Below are positions 25,901 through 33,908 of a stretch of DNA of 53,484 bases, piece by piece; position 1 is the first letter of the stretch; every line of letters starts with the position of its first letter. A program made the position numbers and the translations under genes. The stretch is from JBHPGW01 sp042569785 (GTDB lineage: Bacteria > Planctomycetota > Phycisphaerae > Sedimentisphaerales > Anaerobacaceae). The DNA lies in the NCBI GenBank assembly GCA_042569785.1, contig JBHPGW010000010.1, positions 1 to 53,484 on the forward strand, read 5' to 3'. The notes under the pieces are model-generated. The model did no database searches and was not told the origin of the DNA. It worked only from the letters and a program-made list of their open reading frames with translations.

Positions 25901-26105
25901 GGCCTCGAGGGATCCGAATATACCCGTTGAAATTGAATCTGTCGCTGGTTTAACAACAGTTTATATAAATCAGCAGGAAAACGCCGGCCAATGGAACAGC
26001 GTTGGCAGCTATGATTTTGAAGCAGATGTCAGCTATGATATTACGATTGTCTCTCGGCCCGCTCCTTCAAGTAGTTGTGCTGATGCTGTGAAGATCACCT
26101 ATTAG
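22968..26105 (+). CDS. Secreted protein with five golvesin-like domains alternating with PKD-type domains
   Basis: The 1045-residue protein starts at 22968 after GGGGGAAAAG. A signal peptide (CVVLLVCMGVLSVSVNEAFG) precedes five golvesin-C-like domains that begin near bases 23061, 23721, 24390, 25056 and 25722. Each has IDN at its start, PYG-x-DSLWSRDG (W-G-R-D in the last), an MWW strand, INQ and a terminal TCADAV (SCADAV in the last). Four PKD/Ig-like spacers separate them (PNPAxVGQ, SWESSIDGNLSDAN). Golvesin-like domains are found on extracellular carbohydrate-active and adhesive proteins and are presumed to bind glycans. No catalytic domain, C-terminal anchor or PEP-CTERM tail is present, since the protein ends at KITY directly after domain five. 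It is probably a surface or matrix adhesin. A paralogue follows directly. Confidence 0.88.
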   Translation: MEMVKKTKTNLCVVLLVCMGVLSVSVNEAFGDIIIDNGDIGTSFTGIWDVSGGTGPYGVDSLWSRDGDTYTWQFDSEPAGIYEVLMMWSQWPSRSTDVDVAINYSGDQEVVNINQLADANQWNSLGTYYFDGSGSVTITAAFGASSTCADAVWFRYVSGNSPPTAYIAGIIPNPAEVGQVVEFFGVGEDLDGNVVTYNWESSIDGNLSDANSFLVSTLSEGVHTIYFKVADNNGIWSEVVAETLTVGELPTEFFIDNDDTINTSSAGLWQISGGADPYGADSLWSRDGATFTWNFTAPVTGLYEVSMWWSGLSSRSTSIMVEVEDRDGSSLVEINQSINSGQWNSFGMYPFEAGISYSVTIISASGSASTCADAVWVRYVTSNSHPTAFIDGVTPNPAEFGQMVEFAGSGADSDGNVVDYSWESSIDGNLSDANSFSMSTLSEGVHAIYFEVCDNEGMWSDAVIEVLTVGEIPVEILIDNDDANTSSSGLWQVSGGTDPYGADSLWSRDGTTFTWSFTAPVTGVYEVSMWWSATASRDVNISVDIENSDATATVYINQQANAGQWNAVGTYSFVEGVSYSVMITSGPAPSSTCADAVRLTLIETNIAPAAFIDSIVPNPASVGQTVTFDCHGEDSDGNVAAYSWESSIDGNLSDANTFSTSQLSLGEHTIILTVYDDKGLASDPVAENLTVEEAPIEFIIDNDDANTSSSGLWQISGGTDPYGADSLWSRDGSTFTWSFTAPVTGEYEVSMWWSATASRDTNVLVNIENVSATATVYINQQANAGQWNAVGTYSLVEGVSYSVTTTSSPGPSSTCADAVKFDLLALNMAPTAFIDSIAPNPVTVGEPVTFNCHGEDSDGNVVAYFWESSIDGNLSDANSFSTSELSLGEHVITLIVYDDKAVASEPVTEILNVAELVIETIIDNGQAGTSSTGTWSVSGGTTPYGADSLWGRDGSTYTWTFTPTVTGSHDVSMWWSGWASRDPNIPVEIESVAGLTTVYINQQENAGQWNSVGSYDFEADVSYDITIVSRPAPSSSCADAVKITY
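23061..26102 (+). repeat. Tandem repeat array of about 666-base golvesin+PKD units
   Basis: Unit starts at 23061, 23721, 24390, 25056 and 25722 give spacings of 660, 669, 666 and 666 bases. Units three and four are the most alike at DNA level (for example the shared stretch around CAGCAGGCAAACGCCGGCC). This suggests repeat expansion by recombination. The last unit has no PKD after it. Confidence 0.85.
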
Positions 26106-26213
26106 CAAAATAGTAGTTAAGGGGTATTGGGCAGTGCCTATAGATTTGGAAAATAGTAATAATTCCGATAGGGGGTAAAGTATTTTTACCGGCATCAAGA
26201 ATAGGTGCTGCCT

Positions 26214-26244
26214 TGATTTTCAAGAAATGTTTACTCGTTATAAT
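26214..26244 (+). promoter_or_regulatory. Predicted promoter of golvesin gene 2
   Basis: TGATTTTC, 17 bases, TATAATTCA repeats the block found before golvesin gene 1. Downstream sequence up to the ATG at 26356 is also recognisably related. The rest of this 250-base gap has no gene. Confidence 0.45.
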
Positions 26245-26355
26245 TCAACGCAATCCATGAAATAATTTAGATTAATGTTGTGGTATAGGAAACCATAGTA
26301 AAAATACAGGGATGGTAGTTGATATTGTTAATCTGTAAATTTAGGGGGCAAGAAA

Positions 26356-29300
26356 ATGGAAATGTTTAAAAAATCAAGGACAAGTACAAGTGCATGTGTT
26401 GTGCTATTGATGTGTATGGGTATTTTGAGCATCAATGCGAATGAGGTGTTGGGGGATATAATTATTGATAACGGCGATAGTGGGACATCGTTTACGGGTA
26501 CCTGGAGCCTGTCGGGGGGAGCAGGTCCCTATGGCGCTGACAGTTTGTGGTCCCGTGACGGATATACCTATACATGGCAGTTCGATTCGGAGCCTGCGGG
26601 CAGTTATGAGGTTTTGATGATGTGGTCTCAGTGGCCCTCGCGGTCGACGGATATTGACGTTGCGATAAATTATTCCGGCGACCAGGATATTGTAAACATC
26701 AATCAATTCGAAGATGCCAATCAATGGAACAGTTTAGGGACGTACGATTTTGACGGTTCGGGCTCAGTTACCATTACCGCGGCTTACGGTTCGACTGTAA
26801 GTACATGTGCCGATGCGGTATGGTTCAGGTATATTCCTGATACCCCGCCTCCAGCAGATATTATCATAGACAACGGTGATGTAGGTACATCTTCAACCGG
26901 ATCCTGGCAGGTTTCAGGAGGTACAGGTCCTTACGGAGCCGATTCATTATGGAGCCGTGACGGCTCAACCTACACGTGGAGTTTTTCGGTTCCGGCAACC
27001 GGTGAATACCAGGTTTCGATGTGGTGGAGTGGTTGGGCTTCGAGAAGCACCAATGTACAGGCGGATATTGAAAATGCGGTTGAGACTGCAACGATTACTA
27101 TAAATCAGCAGGAGAACTCCGGACAGTGGAATGCGGTTGGAACTTATATTTTTGAAGAAGGTGTAAGTTACTCGGTAACTATTATATCGTCTGCCGGGCC
27201 TTCAAGTACCTGCGCTGACGCGGTAAAGATCGCTTATGCAGGTTCGAATACTGCTCCGACAGCGTTCATTGATACTATCTCTCCGAATCCGGCAACACTT
27301 GGCGAGCCTGTTAGTTTCAGCTGTTACGGCGAGGATTCCGATGGAAACGTTGTAGCGTATTCCTGGGAATCGAGTATTGACGGTAATCTAAGCGATGCGG
27401 AAAGTTTTTCGACATCGGGGCTTTCTCTTGGTGAGCATATAATTACTTTGCGTGTCTATGATGATGAAGGTCTTGCTTCTGCACCGGTAACTGAGATGCT
27501 AAGTGTTCAAGAGTTGGTAATCGAGACGATAATCGACAATGGTCAGGCTGGTACTTCTTCTACAGGTACGTGGTCGGTTTCGGGCGGTACGGAACCATAC
27601 GGGGCAGATTCGCTTTGGAGCAGAGACGGTTCGACTTATACGTGGACATTTACGCCGACGGTTACGGGCAATTATGATGTGTCTATGTGGTGGAGCGGCT
27701 GGGCCTCCCGAGATGATAATATCCCAGTTCAAATTGAACATGACAGTGGGACAGCTACGGTCTTTATAAATCAGCAGCTAAACAGCGGACAATTGAATAG
27801 TGTAGGTGACTATGATTTCCAGGCAGGTGTAAGTTATGATATTACGATGCTCTCTCAGCCGTCTCCGTCAAGTACTTGTGCAGACGCGATAAAGTTTACC
27901 TACCAGCCTGGCGGTGGCAGTGTTAATATTGCCCCTGAAGCGACGATACAATCGATCTCGCCTAATCCGGCACAGCCTGGACAGATGATAACATTTTCCG
28001 GATATGGGACTGACAGCGACGGCAGTATTACAGGCTACAGCTGGCGTTCGAATGTTGACGGTTCTCTCAGCAGCCAGGCAACGTTTAACACTTGGTCGTT
28101 AACACCTGGTACCCATACGATCTTCTTCAGTGTTCGTGATAACGATGGGCAGTGGTCGCCGGAAGTAAGTAGGAATCTTCCTGTAGGCGAGGAGAATATC
28201 TACGTCGCGTTTATATACAACTGGGAGAATCTGGAATTTGCTTACACAGGGATGCTGCAGAACATGGGTGCTACTCGAGACGGAGACGTGTGGACTTATG
28301 TAAATCCATCTCAGAATCAGACGTACAAAATTCATTATGTTCGCGATAATGAAACGTTAGCAGAAGCCCTGAAGACTGAAGGTGCGCATATTATTGCGGG
28401 TGGTCATTCAAATTACGGTATGGGGTCGATATTCGCTACAGGGATTGAAACATCAAGGCAGGTGATAGATGGTATTCGATATGCCGATGATGACAGAATA
28501 TTGACATTGTCTACTCCGTTTGTTCGTGCCGATATCCCATATTTGCGTAGAGACCAGTCATATCCATATTTCTGGCCGGAATTCCAGGATGGTACAAACG
28601 CGATCGCTCCTTATGATTTTGGCGACCCCAGAGGCGATCCAGCGTACAACTACTATCTGACTTACCAGGTTGCCGGTGATCCGAATCATTATAAGGTCGA
28701 GACGGTAAATAACAGTGCATTGGAACGATTTTCAGATTCTCGCAGGCCGGCGTGGTATTCACCAGATGGTAATGTTCCGGATCCTAACGACCCAAATGAT
28801 CGTCAGTATTATATAACAAACACTTATTCGTGGTCACCGTCTTTCGAGCTTGTTGGCAGTTGGACGCAGTATCAGAATTATCCTGACCCGGATGTTCAAA
28901 ATGAGTACTTCAAAGAGAATTATAATTCAAGTTCAGCAGGAACAGGCAGCGATACAGCGATGTGGTATTTCAGTATTCCAGAAGCAGGTGAGTACCAGAT
29001 ATTAGGCTGGTGGCCCGCGTTGGGATCGAATGCATCCAATGCTCCTTATACAGTAACCCATGTAGGTGGCCAGTCGACGGTGCCGATGAACCAAAGCATT
29101 AACGGGCGTCAATGGAACTTGATAGGTGAATATGATTTCGATGTTAACGACTATACGGTAGTTTTGACCGATGCAGCCAGTTCAGGCAATGTAATTGCCG
29201 ATGGATTAAGAATATCTCACGTAGATAATCCGACCGAAGTGATCTCAGCAGATTTCGAAGCAGATATTCGTTTTGGAGTAGCGCCTCTTAATGTGGAATT

Positions 29301-31599
29301 CAGAAATGATAGCAAAGGTGATATTACAGGCAGGATGTGGAACTTCGGCGACGGTTATACAAATAATACACGAGATGAGATCGAGCATGAGTTTATAAAC
29401 CCAGGTGTTTATACGATAAGCCTTGAAGTTTCCGGGCCGGTGGGAAGCCATTCCATAACCAAAGTTGGCTATATAATAGTTGGTGCTGGTACTGAGCCCG
29501 AAGAACCTTTGTTTGCCGAGTTTTTTGCAAGGTCAGAAGTAGGAAATGCCCCCAGATATGTTCGTTTCTATGATGAGAGTAGCGGTGACCTGCGCGAGGG
29601 TATAACCTATACTCCTTCTCCTGGGTTTACCGGAACAGACAGCTTTAGTTACAGGGTTGCCGATGATCAGGGCGAGCTTTCAAATGAAGCTACCGTTACT
29701 TTAACTGTGTATTCTGGCAATTTGGCACCGGTAGTTGAAGACGATTCCGCCAATACCAGGCCCGATACAGCAGTATCGATCGAGGTGCTTGACAACGATC
29801 AGGATATTGACGGCAGTATCGATGTTAATACTGTTACAATTGTAAGCGGGCCCGCCAATGGAACCGCTGATGTCAATGCTGTTGATGGAACGGTTTTGTA
29901 TACTCCAGGAGCTGGCTTTGACGGGACAGTTACATTTGGCTATACCGTTACCGATGACGAAACTGCAGTATCCGATGAAGCGACAGTTAGTGTCTTTGTT
30001 GGTAACATGGCACCTGTGGCAGAAGATGACGATGCTTCAGTTGATCCTAATTCGTCTGTGACGGTCAGAGTTCTTAACAACGATGATGATGACGGCAGTC
30101 TTGATGTCAATACAGTAACGCTCATTGCTTTGCCAGGTAATGGTATCGCTGAGGTCAATTCTGTTAATGGTAGAATTGTTTATACTCCTGACCCCGGGTT
30201 TACAGATACCGACACATTTACATACACTGTAGCTGATGATGAAGGAGTTGTGTCGAACCAGGCAACTGTGACGATCAATCCGCCGAACCGGACACCCGAG
30301 GCTGCTGACGATTCAGCTTATGTGATCCAATCCGAAGAGGTCACTGTCGATGTCCTTGATAATGACGACGACAGCGATGGAAGTCTCCAACCTGAAACTA
30401 TTGTGATTACAGATTTTCCTAACAATGGAAGTGTTCAGGTGCACGATTGCTGGCTTTGGAGTTTTGGGGATGGTCAAACCAGTCACGAAAACAGACCGAG
30501 ACACACCTATGAAGAAATCGGCAATTACACGGTAACGTTGACGGTAACCGATGTCGATGGAGCCACTTCTACCATGACCAAGGAAAACTTCGTCAGAGTC
30601 CTTGTCTACGAGAAGAGCATAGATAATGTGGATTATCCTAAGACGCACTACAGCGGCAAGACAGTGCTTATGCGCAAAGAGATGGGTGTGGATATCGAAG
30701 ACTTCAAGTACTCGAGAATGCTTTATGACAGCTGCAACAGTGGTAATTACTACATCGGAACTTTCCATCGAGGAATTATGTTCTATACGGTAACCAATTG
30801 CGGCTCTCGCGGTTCTGTTCTATATTTGCAGTCATATCTGCAAGGCTTACCCGATGAGCAGATATGGGAGATCTGTCAGGCATTTGAGCCATGTTACGAT
30901 TACTACAACTTTAATCAAGCACCGCCCACAGTCACGGCACAGTCGTTGGTTACGCCGGTGTTTTCGACCGCATCGATAAGTGCTATTACCCCGGTAGCTG
31001 CCGCCGTTACTTTGGAGCCATGGCAGGATGAAAAGATAGAGCAGTTGAAAACCCTTAGTGTAAGTGATGCTTTGGTGAGGTTGGAGGAAATGGATTTCTT
31101 AGCTGACGAAACTTTGCTGAAAATTGCGATTGCCAGAGCATTTGAGGACACAACAGCCCAGGCCATAGCACTTTCGCTTAATACTGTTAAGCTGCCTTTG
31201 ACAGATATAAGCGATGGTAAATTTGTGAGCAGGGCTTCGGCGTTTTATGTTGCGGGTAAAGTTTTCCAGGTCTTTTCAGCCGAGTCTATCGATGGACTGT
31301 TGACAGTGTTTGACAGCGGTGATGCCGTGACTCGCGGCAATGTGATAAAGACGGCAGGAGCGTTAGTAGATCAGCCGGCAATTTCCGCGATGCTAAAAGG
31401 AGCCCTTAACGATAAGGCTGACTACGAGGATAATCATCCGGACTCAATCGGAGACCCGCTTAGGATATGCGATCTGGCGTACAATCAACTTGTGCTGAAT
31501 TTACAGATCAAAAATGTACTTCGAATGATTGGTACAGTCCATAGTGTTGAAGATAGAGATTACCATATAGCTCAACTGAAAAGTAAGCTCTCTCTGTAG
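26356..31599 (+). CDS. Giant secreted golvesin/PKD/tandem-95 protein with probable caspase-fold (clan CD-like) elements
   Basis: This 1747-residue protein has a signal peptide closely related to its upstream neighbour. The order of parts is: golvesin-like domains at about 34-165, 168-290 and 390-515, with PKD spacers after the second and third. An alpha/beta region at 614-820 holds GGHSNYGMG (H684). A fourth, more classical golvesin domain lies at 823-955 (NAPYTVTHVGG, VIADGLRI) and a PKD domain at 964-1043. The next PKD domain is cut at about 1079 by a tandem-95 block and resumes at 1363 (WLWSFGDG). A region at 1418-1520 holds LYDSCNSGNYY (C1460), and a helical HEAT-like tail covers 1556-1747. 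The H and DxCxSG motifs resemble the catalytic pair of clan CD peptidases. Activity is inferred, not shown. No anchor is seen at the C-terminus. Confidence 0.82.
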   Translation: MEMFKKSRTSTSACVVLLMCMGILSINANEVLGDIIIDNGDSGTSFTGTWSLSGGAGPYGADSLWSRDGYTYTWQFDSEPAGSYEVLMMWSQWPSRSTDIDVAINYSGDQDIVNINQFEDANQWNSLGTYDFDGSGSVTITAAYGSTVSTCADAVWFRYIPDTPPPADIIIDNGDVGTSSTGSWQVSGGTGPYGADSLWSRDGSTYTWSFSVPATGEYQVSMWWSGWASRSTNVQADIENAVETATITINQQENSGQWNAVGTYIFEEGVSYSVTIISSAGPSSTCADAVKIAYAGSNTAPTAFIDTISPNPATLGEPVSFSCYGEDSDGNVVAYSWESSIDGNLSDAESFSTSGLSLGEHIITLRVYDDEGLASAPVTEMLSVQELVIETIIDNGQAGTSSTGTWSVSGGTEPYGADSLWSRDGSTYTWTFTPTVTGNYDVSMWWSGWASRDDNIPVQIEHDSGTATVFINQQLNSGQLNSVGDYDFQAGVSYDITMLSQPSPSSTCADAIKFTYQPGGGSVNIAPEATIQSISPNPAQPGQMITFSGYGTDSDGSITGYSWRSNVDGSLSSQATFNTWSLTPGTHTIFFSVRDNDGQWSPEVSRNLPVGEENIYVAFIYNWENLEFAYTGMLQNMGATRDGDVWTYVNPSQNQTYKIHYVRDNETLAEALKTEGAHIIAGGHSNYGMGSIFATGIETSRQVIDGIRYADDDRILTLSTPFVRADIPYLRRDQSYPYFWPEFQDGTNAIAPYDFGDPRGDPAYNYYLTYQVAGDPNHYKVETVNNSALERFSDSRRPAWYSPDGNVPDPNDPNDRQYYITNTYSWSPSFELVGSWTQYQNYPDPDVQNEYFKENYNSSSAGTGSDTAMWYFSIPEAGEYQILGWWPALGSNASNAPYTVTHVGGQSTVPMNQSINGRQWNLIGEYDFDVNDYTVVLTDAASSGNVIADGLRISHVDNPTEVISADFEADIRFGVAPLNVEFRNDSKGDITGRMWNFGDGYTNNTRDEIEHEFINPGVYTISLEVSGPVGSHSITKVGYIIVGAGTEPEEPLFAEFFARSEVGNAPRYVRFYDESSGDLREGITYTPSPGFTGTDSFSYRVADDQGELSNEATVTLTVYSGNLAPVVEDDSANTRPDTAVSIEVLDNDQDIDGSIDVNTVTIVSGPANGTADVNAVDGTVLYTPGAGFDGTVTFGYTVTDDETAVSDEATVSVFVGNMAPVAEDDDASVDPNSSVTVRVLNNDDDDGSLDVNTVTLIALPGNGIAEVNSVNGRIVYTPDPGFTDTDTFTYTVADDEGVVSNQATVTINPPNRTPEAADDSAYVIQSEEVTVDVLDNDDDSDGSLQPETIVITDFPNNGSVQVHDCWLWSFGDGQTSHENRPRHTYEEIGNYTVTLTVTDVDGATSTMTKENFVRVLVYEKSIDNVDYPKTHYSGKTVLMRKEMGVDIEDFKYSRMLYDSCNSGNYYIGTFHRGIMFYTVTNCGSRGSVLYLQSYLQGLPDEQIWEICQAFEPCYDYYNFNQAPPTVTAQSLVTPVFSTASISAITPVAAAVTLEPWQDEKIEQLKTLSVSDALVRLEEMDFLADETLLKIAIARAFEDTTAQAIALSLNTVKLPLTDISDGKFVSRASAFYVAGKVFQVFSAESIDGLLTVFDSGDAVTRGNVIKTAGALVDQPAISAMLKGALNDKADYEDNHPDSIGDPLRICDLAYNQLVLNLQIKNVLRMIGTVHSVEDRDYHIAQLKSKLSL
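29590..30443 (+). repeat. Tandem-95 (cadherin-like) repeat block inserted in a PKD domain
   Basis: The block starts with the second half of a tandem-95 unit (ITYTPSPGFTGTDSFSYRV). It continues with two full units (VLDNDQDIDGS and VLNNDDDDGS, each ending FxYTVxDDE) and ends with the first half of another (VLDNDDDSDGS to NNGSVQVHD). Joining its two ends makes one complete unit. The flanks, YDESSGD and CWLWSFGDG, make one PKD domain when joined. Confidence 0.7.
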
Positions 31600-31626
31600 C
31601 GATAGCTATGCGGTGTTAGGAATTTT

Positions 31627-31662
31627 GATTTTGGGTACCGGCTTTGGTCGGGACCCAAAATC
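31627..31662. terminator. Perfect 10-bp inverted repeat between golvesin gene 2 and the polysaccharide operon
   Basis: GATTTTGGGT (31627-31636) and ACCCAAAATC (31653-31662) pair exactly, with CCG/CGG able to pair inside the loop. It begins 28 bases after the stop of the giant protein gene. No T run follows, so it may terminate weakly or stabilise the RNA end. Confidence 0.5.
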
Positions 31663-31711
31663 AGGCGGAGAAGTTCAAAACAACCTCTTTCAAACAAAAG
31701 ACTTTATAACC

Positions 31712-32536
31712 ATGAATAGTTCATCTTTAACTGTTATTAAACCGACGTCCGGCTGGCATATTATAGATTTTGCCGAACTCAAAGAGTACCGTGATCTGTT
31801 TTTGTTCCTTGTCTGGCGTGATATCAAGATACTGTACGCACAGACGATACTGGGCTTTGCATGGGCTATTTTGAATCCTCTGCTGCAGATAATTATCTTC
31901 ACGCTTGTATTCGGTAAGGTTGCCAAAGTTAATACAGATGATATTCCCTATGTATTGTTTTCCGCGGTTGCGATCATTCCGTGGACTTATATGTCCCAGG
32001 CGATGACTCAATCAAGTCAAAGTCTTGTTCTCGGTCAGCAGATGCTTGGCAAGGTCTATTTTCCGAGACTGATATTTCCGGTTACGCCGGTATTGGCCAG
32101 ATTAGTCGATTTTGGGATCTCGATTATCATACTTGTTTGTGTGATCGTGTTTTACCGTATCTCGCCGAGTTGGAACCTGTTATTTTTGCCGCTTTTTCTT
32201 TTGCTGATGATAAGTGTCTCAGCTGGTATAGGCCTGTGGCTCTCAGCTATGGCGATACGTTTTCGCGATGTAAAATTTGCGTTGCAGTTCTTAATTCGAA
32301 TGCTGATGTATTCGGCACCGATCGTTTATTCAGCTTCGTCGATAAGGCCTGGGCTGCGATTTATTTATTCACTTAACCCGATCGTTGCGGTTATCGAGGG
32401 GTTTCGCAGTTGTTTGTTGGGGACTCCGGTTCCGTGGGCGTATATCTGGCCGGGTGTTTTTACGGCTGCCATTTTACTTGTAAGCGGTGGATTGTATTTC
32501 AAATGTACTGAACGTGTATTCGCGGATGTGATCTGA
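31712..32536 (+). CDS. ABC-2 type polysaccharide export permease (Wzm/KpsM-like)
   Basis: The 274-residue membrane protein has about six hydrophobic segments and the family signature near the N-terminus: LFLFLVWRDIKILYAQTILGFAWAILNPLL in short overlapping parts, then LVFGKVAKV and QQMLGKVYFPRLIFP. It exports a lipid-linked or free polysaccharide across the inner membrane with the ATPase encoded next. The start is placed at 31712, which gives the usual family length. The longer frame back to 31613 runs through the inverted repeat and adds residues with no family match. A Shine-Dalgarno site is not obvious. It is the first gene of a plus-strand operon of about 22 kb, and its stop lies one base before the ATPase start. 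Confidence 0.9.
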   Translation: MNSSSLTVIKPTSGWHIIDFAELKEYRDLFLFLVWRDIKILYAQTILGFAWAILNPLLQIIIFTLVFGKVAKVNTDDIPYVLFSAVAIIPWTYMSQAMTQSSQSLVLGQQMLGKVYFPRLIFPVTPVLARLVDFGISIIILVCVIVFYRISPSWNLLFLPLFLLLMISVSAGIGLWLSAMAIRFRDVKFALQFLIRMLMYSAPIVYSASSIRPGLRFIYSLNPIVAVIEGFRSCLLGTPVPWAYIWPGVFTAAILLVSGGLYFKCTERVFADVI

Positions 32537-32537
32537 T

Positions 32538-33908
32538 ATGAAAAAAAACAATAAAACGAATTCAACAGATATTGCTATCAAAGTAGAAAATATAAGTAAA
32601 TGTTATCGCATCGGGCTCAAAGAGAATCTGTACGATAACCTTGGAGACGCGGTATTGAATTTTCTGAAAAGTCCTTTACACAATTATCGCAAATATCGCT
32701 CACTTTATAAATTTAACCGTGACGAACTGTCAGCTAATGCCGATCCGATAAATTCTCATGATGATATTATCTGGGCCTTAAGCGGGATCGACTTTACAGT
32801 AGAGCGGGGCGAAGTGTTAGGTATCATCGGCAGAAACGGAGCTGGTAAATCCACGCTTCTTAAGATCCTTTCGAGGATCACGGAACCGACGACAGGCTGC
32901 GCTGAAGTAGCAGGTAAAGTTTCAAGCCTTCTGGAAGTTGGCACGGGATTCCATCCTGAACTCAGCGGCAGAGAAAACGTCTATCTAAACGGTGCGATCC
33001 TTGGGATGAAAAAGAAGGAGATGGATCGCAAGTTCGATAGGATCGTGGAATTTTCGGGGGTAGAGAAATTTATAGATACGCCGGTGAAACGATATTCCAG
33101 CGGTATGAAGGTGCGTTTGGCGTTTTCGGTAGCTGCGCATCTGGAGCCGGACATCCTGATCATTGACGAGGTGCTCGCGGTGGGCGACGCCGAGTTTCAG
33201 ACTAAGTGTCTTGGCAAGATGCAGAATATTGTAAGTCAGGGACGAACGGTGCTTTTTGTCAGCCACAATATGGGAGCTATCATGCAGTTGTGTCCGAGAG
33301 CTATTCTGCTGGATAAGGGCACCGTTGCCGCAACTGGGCCATCGAAAGAGATAGTGGAAAAATATCTCTCCGGTATATTTTCTCCGGTAGATAATATGGA
33401 CCTGATAAACGCACCTGTTCGCAACGGCGATGGTCGCCTTCGATTTGTCGCGACCCAGTTACGCTGTGACGGCGGCCAGGCTACCTGCGCACCGGTTTCT
33501 GGCTCGGCTGTCGATATAGTGATCGATTTTGTCTCTGAACAGTCTTTATCGAGTGTTCAGTTCAAGTTGACGATCTTTAACCAGATGGGAATTGCGGTGA
33601 CTCACTGTAGTGTTGAAACATCGCAGCAGCGATTCAGCGTCGGTTACGGCAAAGGCAGGATCGTCTGTCACATACCAAAGCTGCCACTGCCATTGGGCCA
33701 ATACAAAGTGGCTGTTGCCGCCTACGACGATCTGGGTAAGCTCGACTGGGTTCCGACAGCGTGTATTTTCAATGTCGAAGCCAGTAACTTTTTTGAGATG
33801 CCGTTCGTACCGCCGATGCGATACTCGACGGCACTTGTCGAACATTGCTGGAAGTTAATGACGACGAATGGAGACAAGCGTAGTTTTGCTTTAAAGGATC
33901 ATGGCTAA
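32538..33908 (+). CDS. Polysaccharide ABC transporter ATPase (Wzt-like) with C-terminal binding domain
   Basis: The 456-residue protein has an ABC ATPase domain with Walker A GRNGAGKS (98-105), signature YSSGMKVRL (from 186), Walker B ILIIDEVLAVGD (D210, E211) and an H-loop in FVSHNMG. A Wzt-type C-terminal beta-sandwich (about 300-430) follows, with FKLTIFNQMGIAVTH and LPLPLGQYKVAVAAYD. In O-antigen systems that domain recognises the finished, capped polymer. It pairs with the permease upstream. Overlap of eight bases with the next gene indicates coupling. The presence of the extra domain suggests the exported glycan is assembled in the cytoplasm. Confidence 0.93.
   Translation: MKKNNKTNSTDIAIKVENISKCYRIGLKENLYDNLGDAVLNFLKSPLHNYRKYRSLYKFNRDELSANADPINSHDDIIWALSGIDFTVERGEVLGIIGRNGAGKSTLLKILSRITEPTTGCAEVAGKVSSLLEVGTGFHPELSGRENVYLNGAILGMKKKEMDRKFDRIVEFSGVEKFIDTPVKRYSSGMKVRLAFSVAAHLEPDILIIDEVLAVGDAEFQTKCLGKMQNIVSQGRTVLFVSHNMGAIMQLCPRAILLDKGTVAATGPSKEIVEKYLSGIFSPVDNMDLINAPVRNGDGRLRFVATQLRCDGGQATCAPVSGSAVDIVIDFVSEQSLSSVQFKLTIFNQMGIAVTHCSVETSQQRFSVGYGKGRIVCHIPKLPLPLGQYKVAVAAYDDLGKLDWVPTACIFNVEASNFFEMPFVPPMRYSTALVEHCWKLMTTNGDKRSFALKDHG

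Noticed and set aside
23061..28000. Regular repeats considered as a CRISPR or satellite array
   Set aside because: The period is about 666 bases and coding in one frame, as golvesin plus PKD domains. There are no short direct repeats with spacers.
30313..30768. A 151-residue open frame on the minus strand
   Set aside because: It is antisense to the giant golvesin protein across the tandem-95/PKD junction. No start signal or domain was seen.
25950..31599. PEP-CTERM-like sorting tail on the giant secreted proteins
   Set aside because: Neither C-terminus has a PEP-type motif followed by a hydrophobic segment and basic end. The first ends at the domain border and the second in a helical domain.
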